A stretch of DNA of 64,000 nt from Isoetes taiwanensis (taxonomy: Eukaryota; Streptophyta; Lycopodiopsida; Isoetales; Isoetaceae): NCBI GenBank assembly GCA_021234155.1, contig JAJEKV010000099.1, positions 1,698,297-1,762,296 on the forward strand, written 5' to 3'. Within the stretch, counting starts at the first letter, position 1, and the number at the start of each line of letters is the position of its first letter. Of this stretch, positions 21,812 to 33,429 are shown one piece after another. A program made the position numbers and the translations under genes. The notes beneath the pieces are model-generated. The model was not told the origin of the DNA, searched no databases, and worked only from the letters and a program-made list of their open reading frames with translations.

Positions 21812-22394
21812 TATGTTCTTGGCTGACTGTGAACTAGTATCGACTATAAATCTTCATGAAAGTAGTCTAACAAAGCTTATAGGGTGTGAAATAATAAAAT
21901 TTCCACCATCGAATCCTAAAATAGGGAAAATTTTTCTCCTAGGTAGGGGTCCTAAATTAGGTTAAGTGTTACTGTACGAATGAATGAGTCAAATTCACCT
22001 TCTAGTAAAATTGAGTGAAAACTATGACCAAGATCAACAAATTTCACCTAAGTAAAATGGGCCTCGTAAGAATCATGCCAATCTGAGACTCCGGTGAAAA
22101 ATTCACAAGAAATCCATAATTAATACTTCAAACTATTAGTGTGAAATTTGAAATTCTAAAAGGTATAATACTAATTTAAGTATGTGTATTAGGAATTAAA
22201 TATATATTAATAATAAGGGTACTATGGTGTACTCAATATAAGGCTACATTGGCAGGCCTAATTATGGTAGGAGAATACCCTGTGTGACCCTCCTCTTTTA
22301 ACACATCCCCCCTCGACACCTCATTTCCTCCAACCTCCACCTCATCTCTCTCTCCTCTCTTGCTCAAATTTTACGTTATCCTAGACCGCCAAGT
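21812..22394 (+). other. 5' untranslated leader of E2
   Basis: AT-rich, no coding signal; it ends in a CT-rich stretch (CTCATCTCTCTCTCC near 22340) before the putative gag ATG. Confidence 0.5.
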
Positions 22395-24200
22395 ATGGCT
22401 CGAACTACAAATGCAAAGAAGGAAGCACACGGGCGCAGCGACCTACACCTCAATGGCACACGCAGCTAGCCAGGTCAGCCATGTCAAGAAGATCCCCGAA
22501 AGCACCTCGGGGACCTAAGCCGGGGAGAAGGGGCGCTCTCCCAGCAATGGTCAAACTTTCCATGCCCCTAAGAGGAGGCGCCAAGAAGAGGTAGCGCAGC
22601 CTTCGCCTAAGCAGGCATTCCGTGAGAACCGGGCGTAGTCCTCTCTCCACTTTGGGCCCCTCGCTCTGGATACCGGCGGAAAGAGCAGGTCAAGAGCAGC
22701 ACCAGCATTCGCCAAATCCTGAGGCGCCCCTAAGCACCAAAGAAGAAGCGGCAAGGAGAAGTGCTGCAGAGTGGCCGCGAGTACAGGCGCTTTAACCAAA
22801 CTGTGGGAGCCGCCAATTCAACCTTGATTTGGCAGCACCTCGACACTCTGACGGGCGGTATAGGCATTCACGATCGAGATCATGAGTACCTAATACTACG
22901 TCTACACGAAATACCTATGCTGCGCATTGAGCAGATTATGAAGAGAGGAAGAAGAAGTTGAGAACCCAAGTTGGGAGATGAGGGAAAGGGGCTAGGGCGA
23001 TGGAGAGGCGCCCCGCTCTCGCTAGAATGTGAGGTACTAAGGCGACTTCTCAGCCGCCATGGGTATCACTTACCACCCTGATCACTTCCACGGGCGCAGG
23101 AGTATATATTCGGCCAACGGAACTCCTCGCTAACCCTTCCCCTATTGTCGCTAGAAGCAGCTGCCCTCAGATCGATGAGCTCCCAAGCCTAATGGCAAAG
23201 GAGTTGGTGGCACACTTCATATCGACTATGATTACCAAGAAATTCCAAGGAAGTAGCCGCATTTATTATCTTACTTTAGACAACTTATATGTCGCATATC
23301 CGGCTTTTCCTTACCAACAGATAAGGCGCGCATGTATCGCCATACAAAGAACCCATCATTCCGCAGGAGGAATTCCAGAGATCCAAAGGTGTTGTACAGT
23401 TTTAAAGAGGTCCAAGCTCGCTTCTCGACCAGCGCTGCTTTAGAGCATGCGCGAAGCATCCTGATCAATCCGAGAAACGCAGCTGAACAATGTGGAGGGA
23501 CCACGGCGATCCGTCGCGACTAGATGCTTCTGGGCCGCTCAGAGGAGGGGTAAGTAATGGAACTACGGAGGCAGTGGATAAATCACTCGTGCACTATTCT
23601 CCTCGGTCCCAGCTGGGCGCGTATGGTGGTTCTGCCACAAGGAGTCTCACCCCAAGAGGGGAAGAAGAGAATTGTGGGCGCCTCATAGTACTCGTGCTTC
23701 ACGGGAATTACGCGGCGATGGGATTTCAATACTTTTAATGGACTATGTCATCTTTTCCCTTCAAGTTACATCCGCAGAAAGTAGCACTCTCATGCCCCCT
23801 ACTCCCCGCAGTTATGCCACCCTCGTGGACGCATTAATTCTGTCGGGCAGGTGGCAAAGAAATCGCACTAACTCCTGCACTCGATGGCAAGAGCATTGGA
23901 GGGAGGATCGGGCGGCAAGAACTCAAAGTAGATCGCTTCAAGAAGGGGCATAGGATTGAAGTAGAATGAAGAACTCTTCAAGTCCATGAGGAAGCACCAT
24001 TGAGGAAAATATGCTTTGTTAATTAAGTAATTGTATTGAAAAAATATTCTCTACTACATTATCATGTATTCATATATATATATATATTAATTAATGTCTT
24101 GCTAAGGATCTTGACTTGTAAGTGGAATTTCATATATGATTTTTGTACCTAACAACAATTGTCCGTAAATGTTTGATTAATGCCTAATCTAAATATCAAG
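22395..24200 (+). pseudogene. gag: Putative gag region of E2, frame-broken
   Basis: The ATG at 22395 (MARTTNAKKEAHGR) lies where gag should start. Coding-like, GC-richer sequence continues to about 23950, with several overlapping 60-90-codon frames, for example around 23192-23443. I do not see a clean capsid signature or a CCHC zinc knuckle, so the assignment rests mainly on position between leader and pol. It would encode the nucleocapsid precursor. The frame changes many times. Confidence 0.4.
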
Positions 24201-26245
24201 TAGTTGATGATCAATCCTTCAAGAAGGAACACAAAGCTCGTTCTCAAGGCCGCGATCACCAAGCAGGTACCGTGTGGTAAAACCCTTGACGCGGATCAAG
24301 ATGACACAACAACGAATCCAAATGACGCCGAAGCTAACAACTAAAGGCCTCGGCCCGTGACATGAGAGGAACCGGGGATGCATCACCCATCCACTCACAC
24401 CCCATGATGAATGCCTGTGAATATGCACTCGCCTCCATCAAGCACCTCTTCGAAGGCATCGAAGTCCACGCACCGAGGGGCAGGATAATCAGTGGAAATG
24501 CTGTGAGACAGAAGAGGAAAAAGGAGAAATGTATGAGTCCAACACCACCTAGCTCCTCATCCGACACTTCCGTGATACTAAGATAGCCTAAAATGTAAAG
24601 TGAGAGTCCGAGCACTCTCGTGCAAGAGCCAAAAAGTAAGGAAGGCGTGATGACTATCAAAAGAAAGTTGATAGTATAAGTATGAGAAAATGTGTGGAAG
24701 ACTAGAAGCTGGGCCGGCTTCCTCGTGGAAGGACAAAGTCGCATGGGAGGCGTGTGGGGTTTCTCCCGGCTTGACGAAATGGAGGAGCTTCTCTGGCAAC
24801 CTTATGGCATGAAGGACAAGGATATAGGAAAGTTGCTACAAAGAACTTTGATAGGAGCAAAATGAATCAGTGGAAAGGCTACGAAAGTCCAACAAGCTCA
24901 AAAGGAATGGGGCTTGCAGGCATTTTAAAACCCTTCCTCAGCTAGAAGGCTCCTGGGACATGCTATGTGCCTAGATCACATACTAGCGTGATCCAAAGAA
25001 TTCTACATTGAACCGCCAGGTAAAGCCCTATCAGCAAAAAGGGCCAATGCAATTCATGCGCGCCTCATCTATGTTCCCAGAGTCGAAAAGGCAAGCTTGA
25101 AACTTACATTGAGGGATTGAAATAAAGACATCAAAGGCTAGTCCGAAAGTAATCAACCTAAAGTCAAGTAAGTGTAATGAGGATAAAGCCATAAGTTTGA
25201 AGAAGCTCCACCAACGCTTCGAGAAACAAATACCAAGGAAAGTCACCGTGTCAAGCACTGGGCGGCGCATCGTAGGTAAGTAATCACAGCCTACGCATGA
25301 GGCCAGCAGCACGGAAGAGCTTCCAGTGGTAAGAACTTTGGGGACCGTGAAGTCAGAGAATGCATCGTAAGGCCATTGCGGTTAAAGCTTTCGCTTCTAG
25401 GACAGCCCGGACGTAAGGAGAAGCAAGAGGCAAGAGTGTATCGAGAAGCTATATTTCAGGTGCTTCTGCCCGTAAGGCACCGAATACATGACCGCCTATT
25501 CGGCCATGCAAAAAGTGCCTTGGCAGCTTGGGACCTGGATTCAATCACCAACAGTAAGGTGTGAAGATGACGCACCAGCATAGGCCTGTGACTTCATATA
25601 GATGCAGAGTGCTATAGACTGGCGGTAAAATATTGAGTCGATGATATTGAAAATCAACATACCATTATGGGTCGATGGAATCATATAGATAGCGCAACCT
25701 ATGTAGTCCTTCATAGACACAGTAGCTCACACCGGGCCCTGGTGGGTCAAGGCTGCCCCCACAAGAACAAGGTATTGAAGTGCCCAAGCTACAAGGCCGC
25801 CTGCTATGGCAACCCATTCTAAGTATACTGGAGCAGGATCACATTCGCATATGTGGCAAACCTTAGTGGAAGTAAGTGGGCCGATGGGGCAGAGGTCATG
25901 GAAATTGGAAGGTATGACCTTATAGTAGGAATGGAGTCTTGAAGCCAGTGCCACGGATCGGATCGCGGGATCAAGAATGAAGTCGCCATGACAAAGACCG
26001 GACAACTCAAATTCATAGTGTTGTAAGAAGGCAAAATTTCTTGCGCAAGGCATTTCCTTTGAAGCAGCCTAAGGAAAAGTATAAGTAGAAAGAAATAAGG
26101 TGGATTACATATTTTGAGATTAGAGGCAATTGAGCCCACACAAGTGATGGGATCGCACTCAAAAAGGGAAGCAGCTGCCTGCCAAGAGTAGCGCTTATTT
26201 CTCGAATTCAAGGGATGTATCAATGAGATCCGCAACGCCATCTTA
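24201..26245 (+). other. Unassigned 2 kb inside E2, before RT
   Basis: Protease and the start of pol would be expected here, but I find no DTGA-type aspartic protease motif. Short open frames occur on both strands (136 codons at 24334-24744 and 140 codons at 25819-26241, both minus) without recognisable domains. It could be badly damaged gag-protease sequence or a nested insertion. The matching part of E1 is outside the window, so it cannot be cross-checked. Confidence 0.3.
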
Positions 26246-26248
26246 TAG

Positions 26249-27150
26249 GGTGTGGAGTGCGATCACATTAGCACTGGGATGCTGCTCTGGCCAGCTAGCG
26301 TACCCCATGGCTGTGATGCTTAGAAAGCACCCCTGAGTTGATTGAGTTTCAAGTATGGTGCCCCAGAATCTCTGTTTTGAGCTTTGGCCTTTATTTAGGA
26401 GCAAGCGGGTGGTTCCCCTTTCTTTGGAGCACCCCATACTCTTCTGCGAAGAAGAAAGATGGGAGCTATGAATTGTGATGTACTCATCTCACTACAACAA
26501 GCAGCATTTATAAAGAATAAGTATATGCATTACCAAGGCATAAGGATTTGATGGACCAGCCCAAGGGTTGTGCTGCATTCCCTAAAATTGACTCTAAGGT
26601 CGATACTACCAAATAAGGATAAAGGAAGTAAAGAGCATCCATAAGACCACCTTCGTAACGCCATATGGTCACTTTGAGCTTCATGTAATGCTCCTGGATT
26701 GTCAATGCCCCAAAGAACTTTCTATGCTTCATGAACGACGCCTTCAGTGGAGTTCCTAGATACAGTTTGTCATTGTCTTCGACGCATATCTCCTAGCTCC
26801 GCTACATGCCAGTCCATTGGAAGATCAGGTCGCGATTTGAGAAGGGTGTTGGAAAAGTTGAGGCGCATCGGGCTGTATGTGGAAAGCTTCCTAAATGCCA
26901 TCACTTTGCTACCGAAAAGAGTAGAGTACTTGCCATGTCACAATATACTCGGCTAAGGGATCTCCTGCACCCCCACCCCGCAAAGATCAAAGCAAAGAGT
27001 GGATTGGCTACCCAAAGAATGTGGCGGAGGTAAGCAGTTTCTAGGCCCCGGCAAAGTTATTATTGTGTAAAAGTTCTCCTCCGGGTGAAGGACTTCGCCA
27101 CACACAAGTGGCTCCCTCTCTTTGACTGACCTCACTAAGAGTGTTAAGGT
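26249..27150 (+). pseudogene. pol: Reverse transcriptase domain of E2, frame-broken
   Basis: It aligns with 1-830. Recognisable pieces are the linker to KNKYMHYQG (about 26513-26542), the polymerase-site region (about 26762-26800, where the FFDD box is scrambled to TTCGACGCATATC), and KCHHFATEKSRVL (about 26894-26930). It is more damaged than copy 1 in this part: the catalytic box of copy 1 reads cleanly and this one does not. Confidence 0.75.
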
Positions 27151-27159
27151 GAAAGATTG

Positions 27160-27650
27160 GAGAACACATTGTTAGAAAAATGTTCAAGCTTCATTTGAAA
27201 AGCTTAAAGAGGCCTTAACAACAACATTCAGTGCTAGTTCCCCGCTGCATCTCTGACAAGGACAAGATAGTAGCAAATGTGATGCAAGTAAGATAGCAAA
27301 TGTGTGGAGTCCTTCTTATGCAAGAAGGAAGCAGGTAATAGCTATGACCTAAAGTATAGTTGAACTTAATAATCAACAAATAGCTACCCAACCCATGATC
27401 AGAACTTCAGCTATTGTCGAGCTCTTCGTGATTTGGAGGCACTATTTGTCGGGAGGAAGTTTCGGGCTAGGATACCGATCACCGCAGAGCCTCCACAAAT
27501 ACATCTCTTTTTACCTGCAAATCCTCACTCGACCCATGCAAAAAGGAGTGTAAGGTAGATGGAATTCCTAGAAGAGTATGATTTTGAGATTGCTTATAAG
27601 CCGTAAGTTGAATGTGGCTATGGATGCTCTTCTAGAAGACCCCTTTGGAG
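27160..27650 (+). pseudogene. pol: RNase H domain of E2, frame-broken
   Basis: It corresponds to 840-1290. It keeps the CTACCCAACCCATGATC region (YPTHD, about 27382-27400), the block around 27410-27500, and the end region LNVAMDALLEDP (about 27608-27645), a version of the ADALSRRP motif altered by indels. Copy 2 carries additional 1-4-base insertions relative to copy 1, for example around 27480-27545. Confidence 0.7.
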
Positions 27651-27779
27651 CATTTATAGAACACATTGTATATATATCAACTCTCTGAGTGGGTATGGCG
27701 CAAAATTGAGGAGACATTACCAACCATGGTGGATTTCAAGGAGGTATGGTTTCCTCTAGGAGGCTAGAAATCGCATATG

Positions 27780-28600
27780 AAATCTTATAGGCAAGCCTTC
27801 AAGCATTATAAGAAGGAAGGCAACTTGTTGTTCATAAAGATAAGTTTTATGTGCCCGACCGTCGTGTATAAGGAAGCTAATCCTCTTCATGACACACAAC
27901 AATAACATCCCAATAGCGGCATGCAAAGTTTTTATGAAGACATCTACTTCAAGTGATTCGAAGTAGCTTATTTCGCCGAATGAAGAAGAGAAAGAGATAT
28001 ATCTCTTCGTGGAGTGCCAGCCAAGAAGTCGCAAGAAACCAAAGCGAGCAGCCTCAATTCCAGGAGCCTTGAACCTTCTAGCAAAGGCCGTAATGCGAAA
28101 TGAAGTGGGTAAGTATGGATTTTACTTCACGGACTCCCAAGACCTTCAAGCAAAGACAATATTTAATCGAAAGGTGACAAATTATCTAAGATTAAGTACA
28201 TTTTGTGCCTTGTAGAACTTACCGACACACAAAGATAGATACCAAGCTATTTGTGAAGGAGATTTTAGGCTCCATGGCATGCCTCGAGATACATTATCTG
28301 GATAGAGATTCTAAGTTTATGAGAGTGCTTTTAAGTGTGACCTCTTTAGCACCATCTCGCATCTAAGCTCTCCACATTGAGCACCTGCGATATCATCCCC
28401 AAAACATATGGTCGTGAGAGGACTTAAACTTTAATCATTGAGGATATGCTTTTAGAATCTTTTGTGTGGAATAAGCAAAATTGATGAGTACATCCATTCC
28501 TGGTGGAATTCGGCCTACACAGTGCTGCGAGTCATCCTCGTGATGTCTCCTTCATGGTGTAAAATTACGTACCAAGAAAGTAACCTTGCTACCCCCAAGT
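27780..28600 (+). pseudogene. pol: Integrase of E2, frame-broken
   Basis: The order of blocks is as in copy 1: zinc-finger histidines (about 27870-27925), a damaged CxxC region (about 28012-28040), the first core Asp region (GKYGFYFTDS, about 28110-28140), the DRDSKFM block (about 28302-28325) and the TAYHP-like region (about 28375-28400). Copy 2 adds stops and shifts at places where copy 1 is readable, and the reverse is also true. Confidence 0.75.
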
Positions 28601-28939
28601 ACAACTCGTCAAAGGTTGAAGTGTCCCAAAGAGATGCTAGAGATATGCAAGCAGCTTGGTGGAAGAAGTGAAGGGTTACCTCTAGTATGGTGAAGCCTGC
28701 TGGTAAGAGTGTGCTTCCATGCTACGTGTGACCGCAAGAGTCTAAGGTAGGCGACATAGCGCAGTGGTTGAAGATCAAGGTCAAGCAAGCTGCTTCGGAT
28801 TGAAGTTGTAAAGCAGTTTGCCCCTCATGGGCTGGTCCGCTCAAGATTTCTTGAGAGAGGGCCTCAAACCTACAAGTTGATCTCCCCGCCCATCTCAAAA
28901 GTTCACAAGGTTTCCAATGCGAAGTTTATTGAAAAGGCA

Positions 28940-29190
28940 ATAACTTAACCCCCGAGGAGGTATTGGATAATTCCAACTTTGGTGCGCTGGAAATGATGGA
29001 GGAGCAAGTCGAATCGCGGCCTCGAAGTTACTTGATAAGTCATCTGCTAAGAAGACTAGGAGATCTTAGTTCCTCCAAGATTTGGTCAAGTGGAAACACT
29101 TCTGCCCGTGGGAAGACGCCGACATGGGTATTAAAGGTGATTTGGGAGAAGCTGGCCACAATTCTGAGTTTGTGAAGCTGAGCTCCACGG
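28940..29190 (+). pseudogene. pol: Chromodomain of E2
   Basis: MEEQVESRPRSYLISH (about 28996-29043), and GGTCAAGTGGAAACACTT... (about 29084) giving VKWKH, then a frame change into ED(A)DMG. Same module as 2480-2800. Confidence 0.65.
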
Positions 29191-30104
29191 CTGGAAGTCG
29201 CCTCCCACTCTGGCTCTAATTCCTCACTCTGCCGTGAGTAAGCTAGCTTAGTATGTTCTTAGTTTCTGTAGCTCCTCGCGCATGTATTCTAGCTAGTGTA
29301 GTCATATATGCTGTAATCTGGGAACATGTGGGTTGCTACGATGAGATACAAGCCCCTTAAGGCGCTTCTAGGGGCCAACATGCACTATGCGCGCAGAGTG
29401 ACCACAGGGCTGCGCGAGAGAGGCGAGGCATAGCGGATGATGGGGACATCGACGGATGCTCCCTTATGCCACGAGCGCGGCCTCCTCGCGACACCGCCAT
29501 AGGGGTCATGGTGAAGGTTAAAGTGATCATGTGTGCGATGATGGGATGTTAAAGACGCGTTCCTAGCTTAAAACCCTTGGGGCATGATGCACTAGGGTTT
29601 ACTTCGGCACCAGATGGCTGGCGGAGTACAAAGGTAGCACTTGATCATGTAGCCATGATGGGATCATCTTAAATGGTCCTTAAGCTCAAAATCCAAAAAA
29701 GGGCCAGCTTATCGTGGGTTGAAGTATTGGTAGGGGGTGGTCCCCTAAAACCACAAAACTTATTAATTAAACTGGCTAACGAATGTGCTCCGCGTAATGG
29801 GCGGAGAAGCGGAGCTTCCGGGAGGTGGGGCGATTTTTATAAAGATATTATTAAAGGGAACCAGCTAATTTAGATTAAACCCTAATAACGCCATAAATTG
29901 TAAGTATAGCTACTTTGTTAAGTGCGCTTTTGCTATACCTGTATAAGTACAAATATAGCCTAAATTTTATGATTTAACTCTTGACAGGAAGTTGATCAGC
30001 TAAAACTTAACTTAAGTGCAGGCTGCCCTAGCTACGTTGCCTTTGCAAGATAAAGTTGTTCTGTCATTCAGCTGCCACAGTGAATGCTATTGTCCTATAG
30101 AGAA
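29190..30104 (+). other. Non-coding 3' internal region of E2
   Basis: Matches 2800-3634. No gene. The polypurine tract next to the LTR reads TATAGAGAA (30096-30104) instead of GGGGGAGAA, so it would be a poor primer if the reading is right. Confidence 0.6.
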
Positions 30105-31825
30105 TGTGACGTGCTCCAGGGAATAATATAATGCCATAAATATACGTATATTCTGATCCGTCACCATACAAGTCTACCTAGGTAGCCTTGTATGCCTCGT
30201 GAAATGGCAAAGGGTGCCACACCTAAGTTAATTGTTTAACTTAGATAACCTTTTAGGGATAAGGCCATTTCCACATGGCCTTATCCTATTAGAAAAACAA
30301 CCACCGGCCTTATCCTAGTGGTGCCACGTGGCATCCCATGGGACCCACACCCTATGTGGCTCTAACCCCAAACCCCTAGACCCTTTTTCTCGACCGAAAG
30401 CACTGATCTCTCTCATCCACGTGGCCAAAACCCCCGTTTTCGAAAGATTCGCTCATAGTCATAGCACCCTGGCGGCAGCCCCCGGAAGGTGTGTATGATA
30501 AGTGAGGGAGCAAGCCGCCGATCCACGTCGAGGAGCATGGAGACGGGGATGGGAGGAGCGCCTACGAGGAGGTAGGTTGAGTAGAGCGTTCATGTTAGTT
30601 CATCCGGAAGTTAGCACCCGGATGGGTTAGTAGTTAAATTATCAAAAGGTAGAGCCACCCTAGATCCTTTGTTGAACATCTTGAACCCTAATCAAGGAAC
30701 CCTATAGCTGACAGTTAGCTATGTATGATTAGGTTAAGATGTTCATATGATATTGATATTGGATCATGATGTGATGTATGTGATATTGGTTGATCATGTT
30801 GTCCTCTTGTATTGGGAAGGGGTAGAGACCTTAGGGCCATAGGTAGTATGCTCTAAGCGTGATCCCTTAGTTCCTATTAGTTGCGGCTTTGTGCATAGGA
30901 ACCCACCGGCTATGGAAGCTTGGGCGTGATGTGACTCCAGCACTATACAGCGGGGCTAGAGGGTAAGATGGAGGGTGGATCCCCCGCCGAAAGGGGGGCT
31001 TCGGGGGATCCCATGGCAGTGAGCTAGGCTTATGGTGCGGTCACTTCATGTGGGCGAGCATGGGTCCCACACCTCACTCGGCCAATGGTGTAGCCCTGCC
31101 TCTCAAGAGTTGCAAGTGCCGACTTGGCTCTTGTTTTGGGGTTCAAATGGGTATTACGAATGCGTGTGTCGCCGCGATTCTCAGCTGCCCGTGGGAGCTT
31201 CTAGACCTAAGGGGAGATGCAACCCCCTTTCCTACCTGCCTCCGGACCGGGGAGATGCAACCCCGAGTAGTCCCAAGGGGTGATGCCCTCGGGATTGGCG
31301 TGATCCCATGGGTTGGAGAGCCCAATAATGCCTTGATCTAGCTCATCCGCAAAGTATGCACTGTGAGGGGCGATGGAGTGGGCGTCAACCCTAGCCACAG
31401 TCTTATGCCAGCCCCGGCCATTGTTATGACTCCTCCGGGCACCGCTTCATCTTGGAGGCCTTCCTGGGCCAACACTCTTGTATGTGCCTGAGCCGCCGTA
31501 GGAGCTCCTCATGTTTTATGCAGCATATGATTATGTTCTCCTCCTCGTGATCTCCGGATATGCGACATTGAGCTACCCCTTCTAAATAGCATATCAGCCA
31601 GCTACACTGACTTGTTTATAAAGCCTACTGGTGGATAGGAGCCCATAGGGGAAGGCAATGCCAAGTAAGACACCTTTCAGGAAAATTTTCCCCGCAGACT
31701 ACTGAGGATCCAGATGCGCGGGATAGACGGAGGGCTCCTCAGGCGTTGTTGAGCTTCTGGACGGGATTTCCTCGTTGAAAGTGTGTACTACAAGGCCAGA
31801 TATTTAGCAAGGTGGAGCTGCCACA
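30105..31825 (+). repeat. 3' LTR of E2 (LTR C, 1.72 kb)
   Basis: It starts TGTGACG and ends GCCACA, and is followed by AGTTT. It aligns with LTRs A and B over its full length. The G-box CACGTG is at 30325-30330. It is closer to LTR A in several blocks (for example the GATATTGATATTG..ATCATGATGTGATG stretch near 30750) than to LTR B, as expected if A and C are copies of the same LTR. Confidence 0.9.
30325..30330 (+). promoter_or_regulatory. G-box CACGTG in LTR C
   Basis: Same core and context (GCCACGTGGC) as in LTR A. A possible bZIP/bHLH site in the LTR; motif evidence only. Confidence 0.4.
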
Positions 31826-31830
31826 AGTTT
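31826..31830 (+). other. AGTTT, 3' target-site duplication of E2
   Basis: Matches the five bases before LTR B at 20065-20069. Confidence 0.7.
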
Positions 31831-32169
31831 ACCTCGTAGGAAAGATGTAATACGAATCACTATGTTCCCCTCAGATTTTGTATAGTTTCCAGCATTTGCC
31901 TTTTTACACTTCTTTAAAAGGTGAACTGTTTGATTGGGATATAAAACAGCCATGCCAGCCTAAAAGCAAGGTCAAAGAATCTGAGGTTTTGACCGGGGTT
32001 GTAAATAATTAAGTCGAAAGCAATGCCAAGGCCAGTCCTATGATATTTCTACAAAAAGAGTGATCTCAAATACTTTGAATGGCTTCTTGAGAGCGCACTC
32101 TCTTTAAAGGAAAGCATCGTAAGGAGTATTTGCAAAATTTGTTCACAGCAGGGCAGTACCGTTTCTATA

Positions 32170-32460
32170 AGGAGACTTTGCTTGAAGCATAGGGAAGGGG
32201 AAAGGGCGGTATATTCCTCCTTAAGCCAGTCCATGAGGCCTAGGAACTAATTACTTGAATCCGGATGTCGAAGAGTGCGAGCATTTCCAACGGCGGATGG
32301 ATGAAAGTGACGATAGTGCTATGAAGTTTGGAACACATGAAATGGAAGGTGGAGGATGCAATTCTTGTAGAGAAAAGAGCAAGTGGGGAAGTGGGGATCT
32401 AGTAGGCTTAGCAAGGAAGGGAAGCAAAGCATGCGAGGTTAGGCAACTGATTTAGAACTC
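32170..32460 (+). pseudogene. Coiled-coil fragment, copy 2
   Basis: Second copy of 5360-5860. The frame from about 32255 reads MDESDDSAMKFGTHEMEGGG and stays open to the stop TAG at 32453-32455, but the Glu/Lys/Ala heptad part of copy 1 is shifted out of frame. Family unknown. Confidence 0.3.
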
Positions 32461-33429
32461 AATTTAAGGTCTTCAAAAAAAAGAGAGCAATTGAGGAGGG
32501 AACCGCAAAGAGATTTGGAGTTGAGGGAGTTCTTAGATCACTCCTGGCCCCCCAGCTTGCAGCCTCCTCCTCTTTCTTTAGTTCGATTCTTGAGGAGAGC
32601 AGCCAAATGCTAATTTTAGTCCCGCATAAATGCGGCGGTGTTTTTGGTTCCTCCCCTGGTATTGGCATCTTTATGAACATCCCATCAGCCTATTATGTGG
32701 CGCTTCCTATCTTGCTAGCACAAGGAACAACTAGCGCAGATGTCGGGCTGCACATGGAATGTGAATCTACCTCTGTGACATTGGGCCATATGTATTGAAA
32801 AAGGTAAGCATGCATAATCATTTCTGGTATGTCTTTTTATTGTCTGTGTGGCATTGGTAGAATGATATTAGTTAGAAGTTGCGCAATTGGCTGTGCATTA
32901 ATCGCTCAGAGTATACAATTACATTTGGCTTTAAAATGTAGGCTTCGGAAGTGAAGATTTGTAGGCTGGATCGCTTTTGGTTTCTAGGCTGGTGTAAACA
33001 TCATGTTAGTACATGCATAAGCTATTAATGCAAATGATGGCCAGTTGCTTATATTATTGAGGGAGTTACTTTTATGTACTAAGAAAATAGGATGTAAGCA
33101 GGTGTAACGCCCTGCGTACATTTGCATTACATTTTGATACATCGCTCTATGATACATTTTAATGCAATTACAATTTTCAGGTAAGAAAGCTTTTTCTACA
33201 CTTGGCTCCAAATACATATATCTAATATGTCTAATATACGACCATGGAATGCATTTATGAATTCTTTTTTCTAGGAAGTTTTCTACATTTTGGATGTACA
33301 TAAAACTACATATGCATAATCTGGATACGCATATACATATGGAGTACATTTGGAATTGATTGTACATTGCTTTTACGATTGTACATTTCTTTTCGACCAT
33401 TTAGTTACTATTAACAATGCTTTCATTCT

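Larger units (their letters stand above)
20070..31825 (+). mobile_element. Complete Ty3/gypsy chromovirus E2 (11.8 kb)
   Basis: The parts in order are: 5' LTR (20070-21798), primer-binding site (21800), a gag-side region, an unassigned stretch, RT, RNase H, integrase, chromodomain, 3' LTR (30105-31825), all bounded by AGTTT direct repeats. It is full length in layout, but every pol domain is cut by indels. LTRs B and C look more different than pol-to-pol comparison of clean segments would suggest, because short base changes are scattered through them. Dating the insertion from LTR divergence would therefore be unsafe here. Confidence 0.9.

Noticed and set aside
24334-24744. 136-codon minus-strand frame inside E2
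   Set aside because: Opposite to the element's coding strand and hydrophobic without known domain; probably antisense of damaged gag-side sequence.
25819-26241. 140-codon minus-strand frame inside E2
   Set aside because: Antisense, no domain, ends where RT similarity begins on the other strand.
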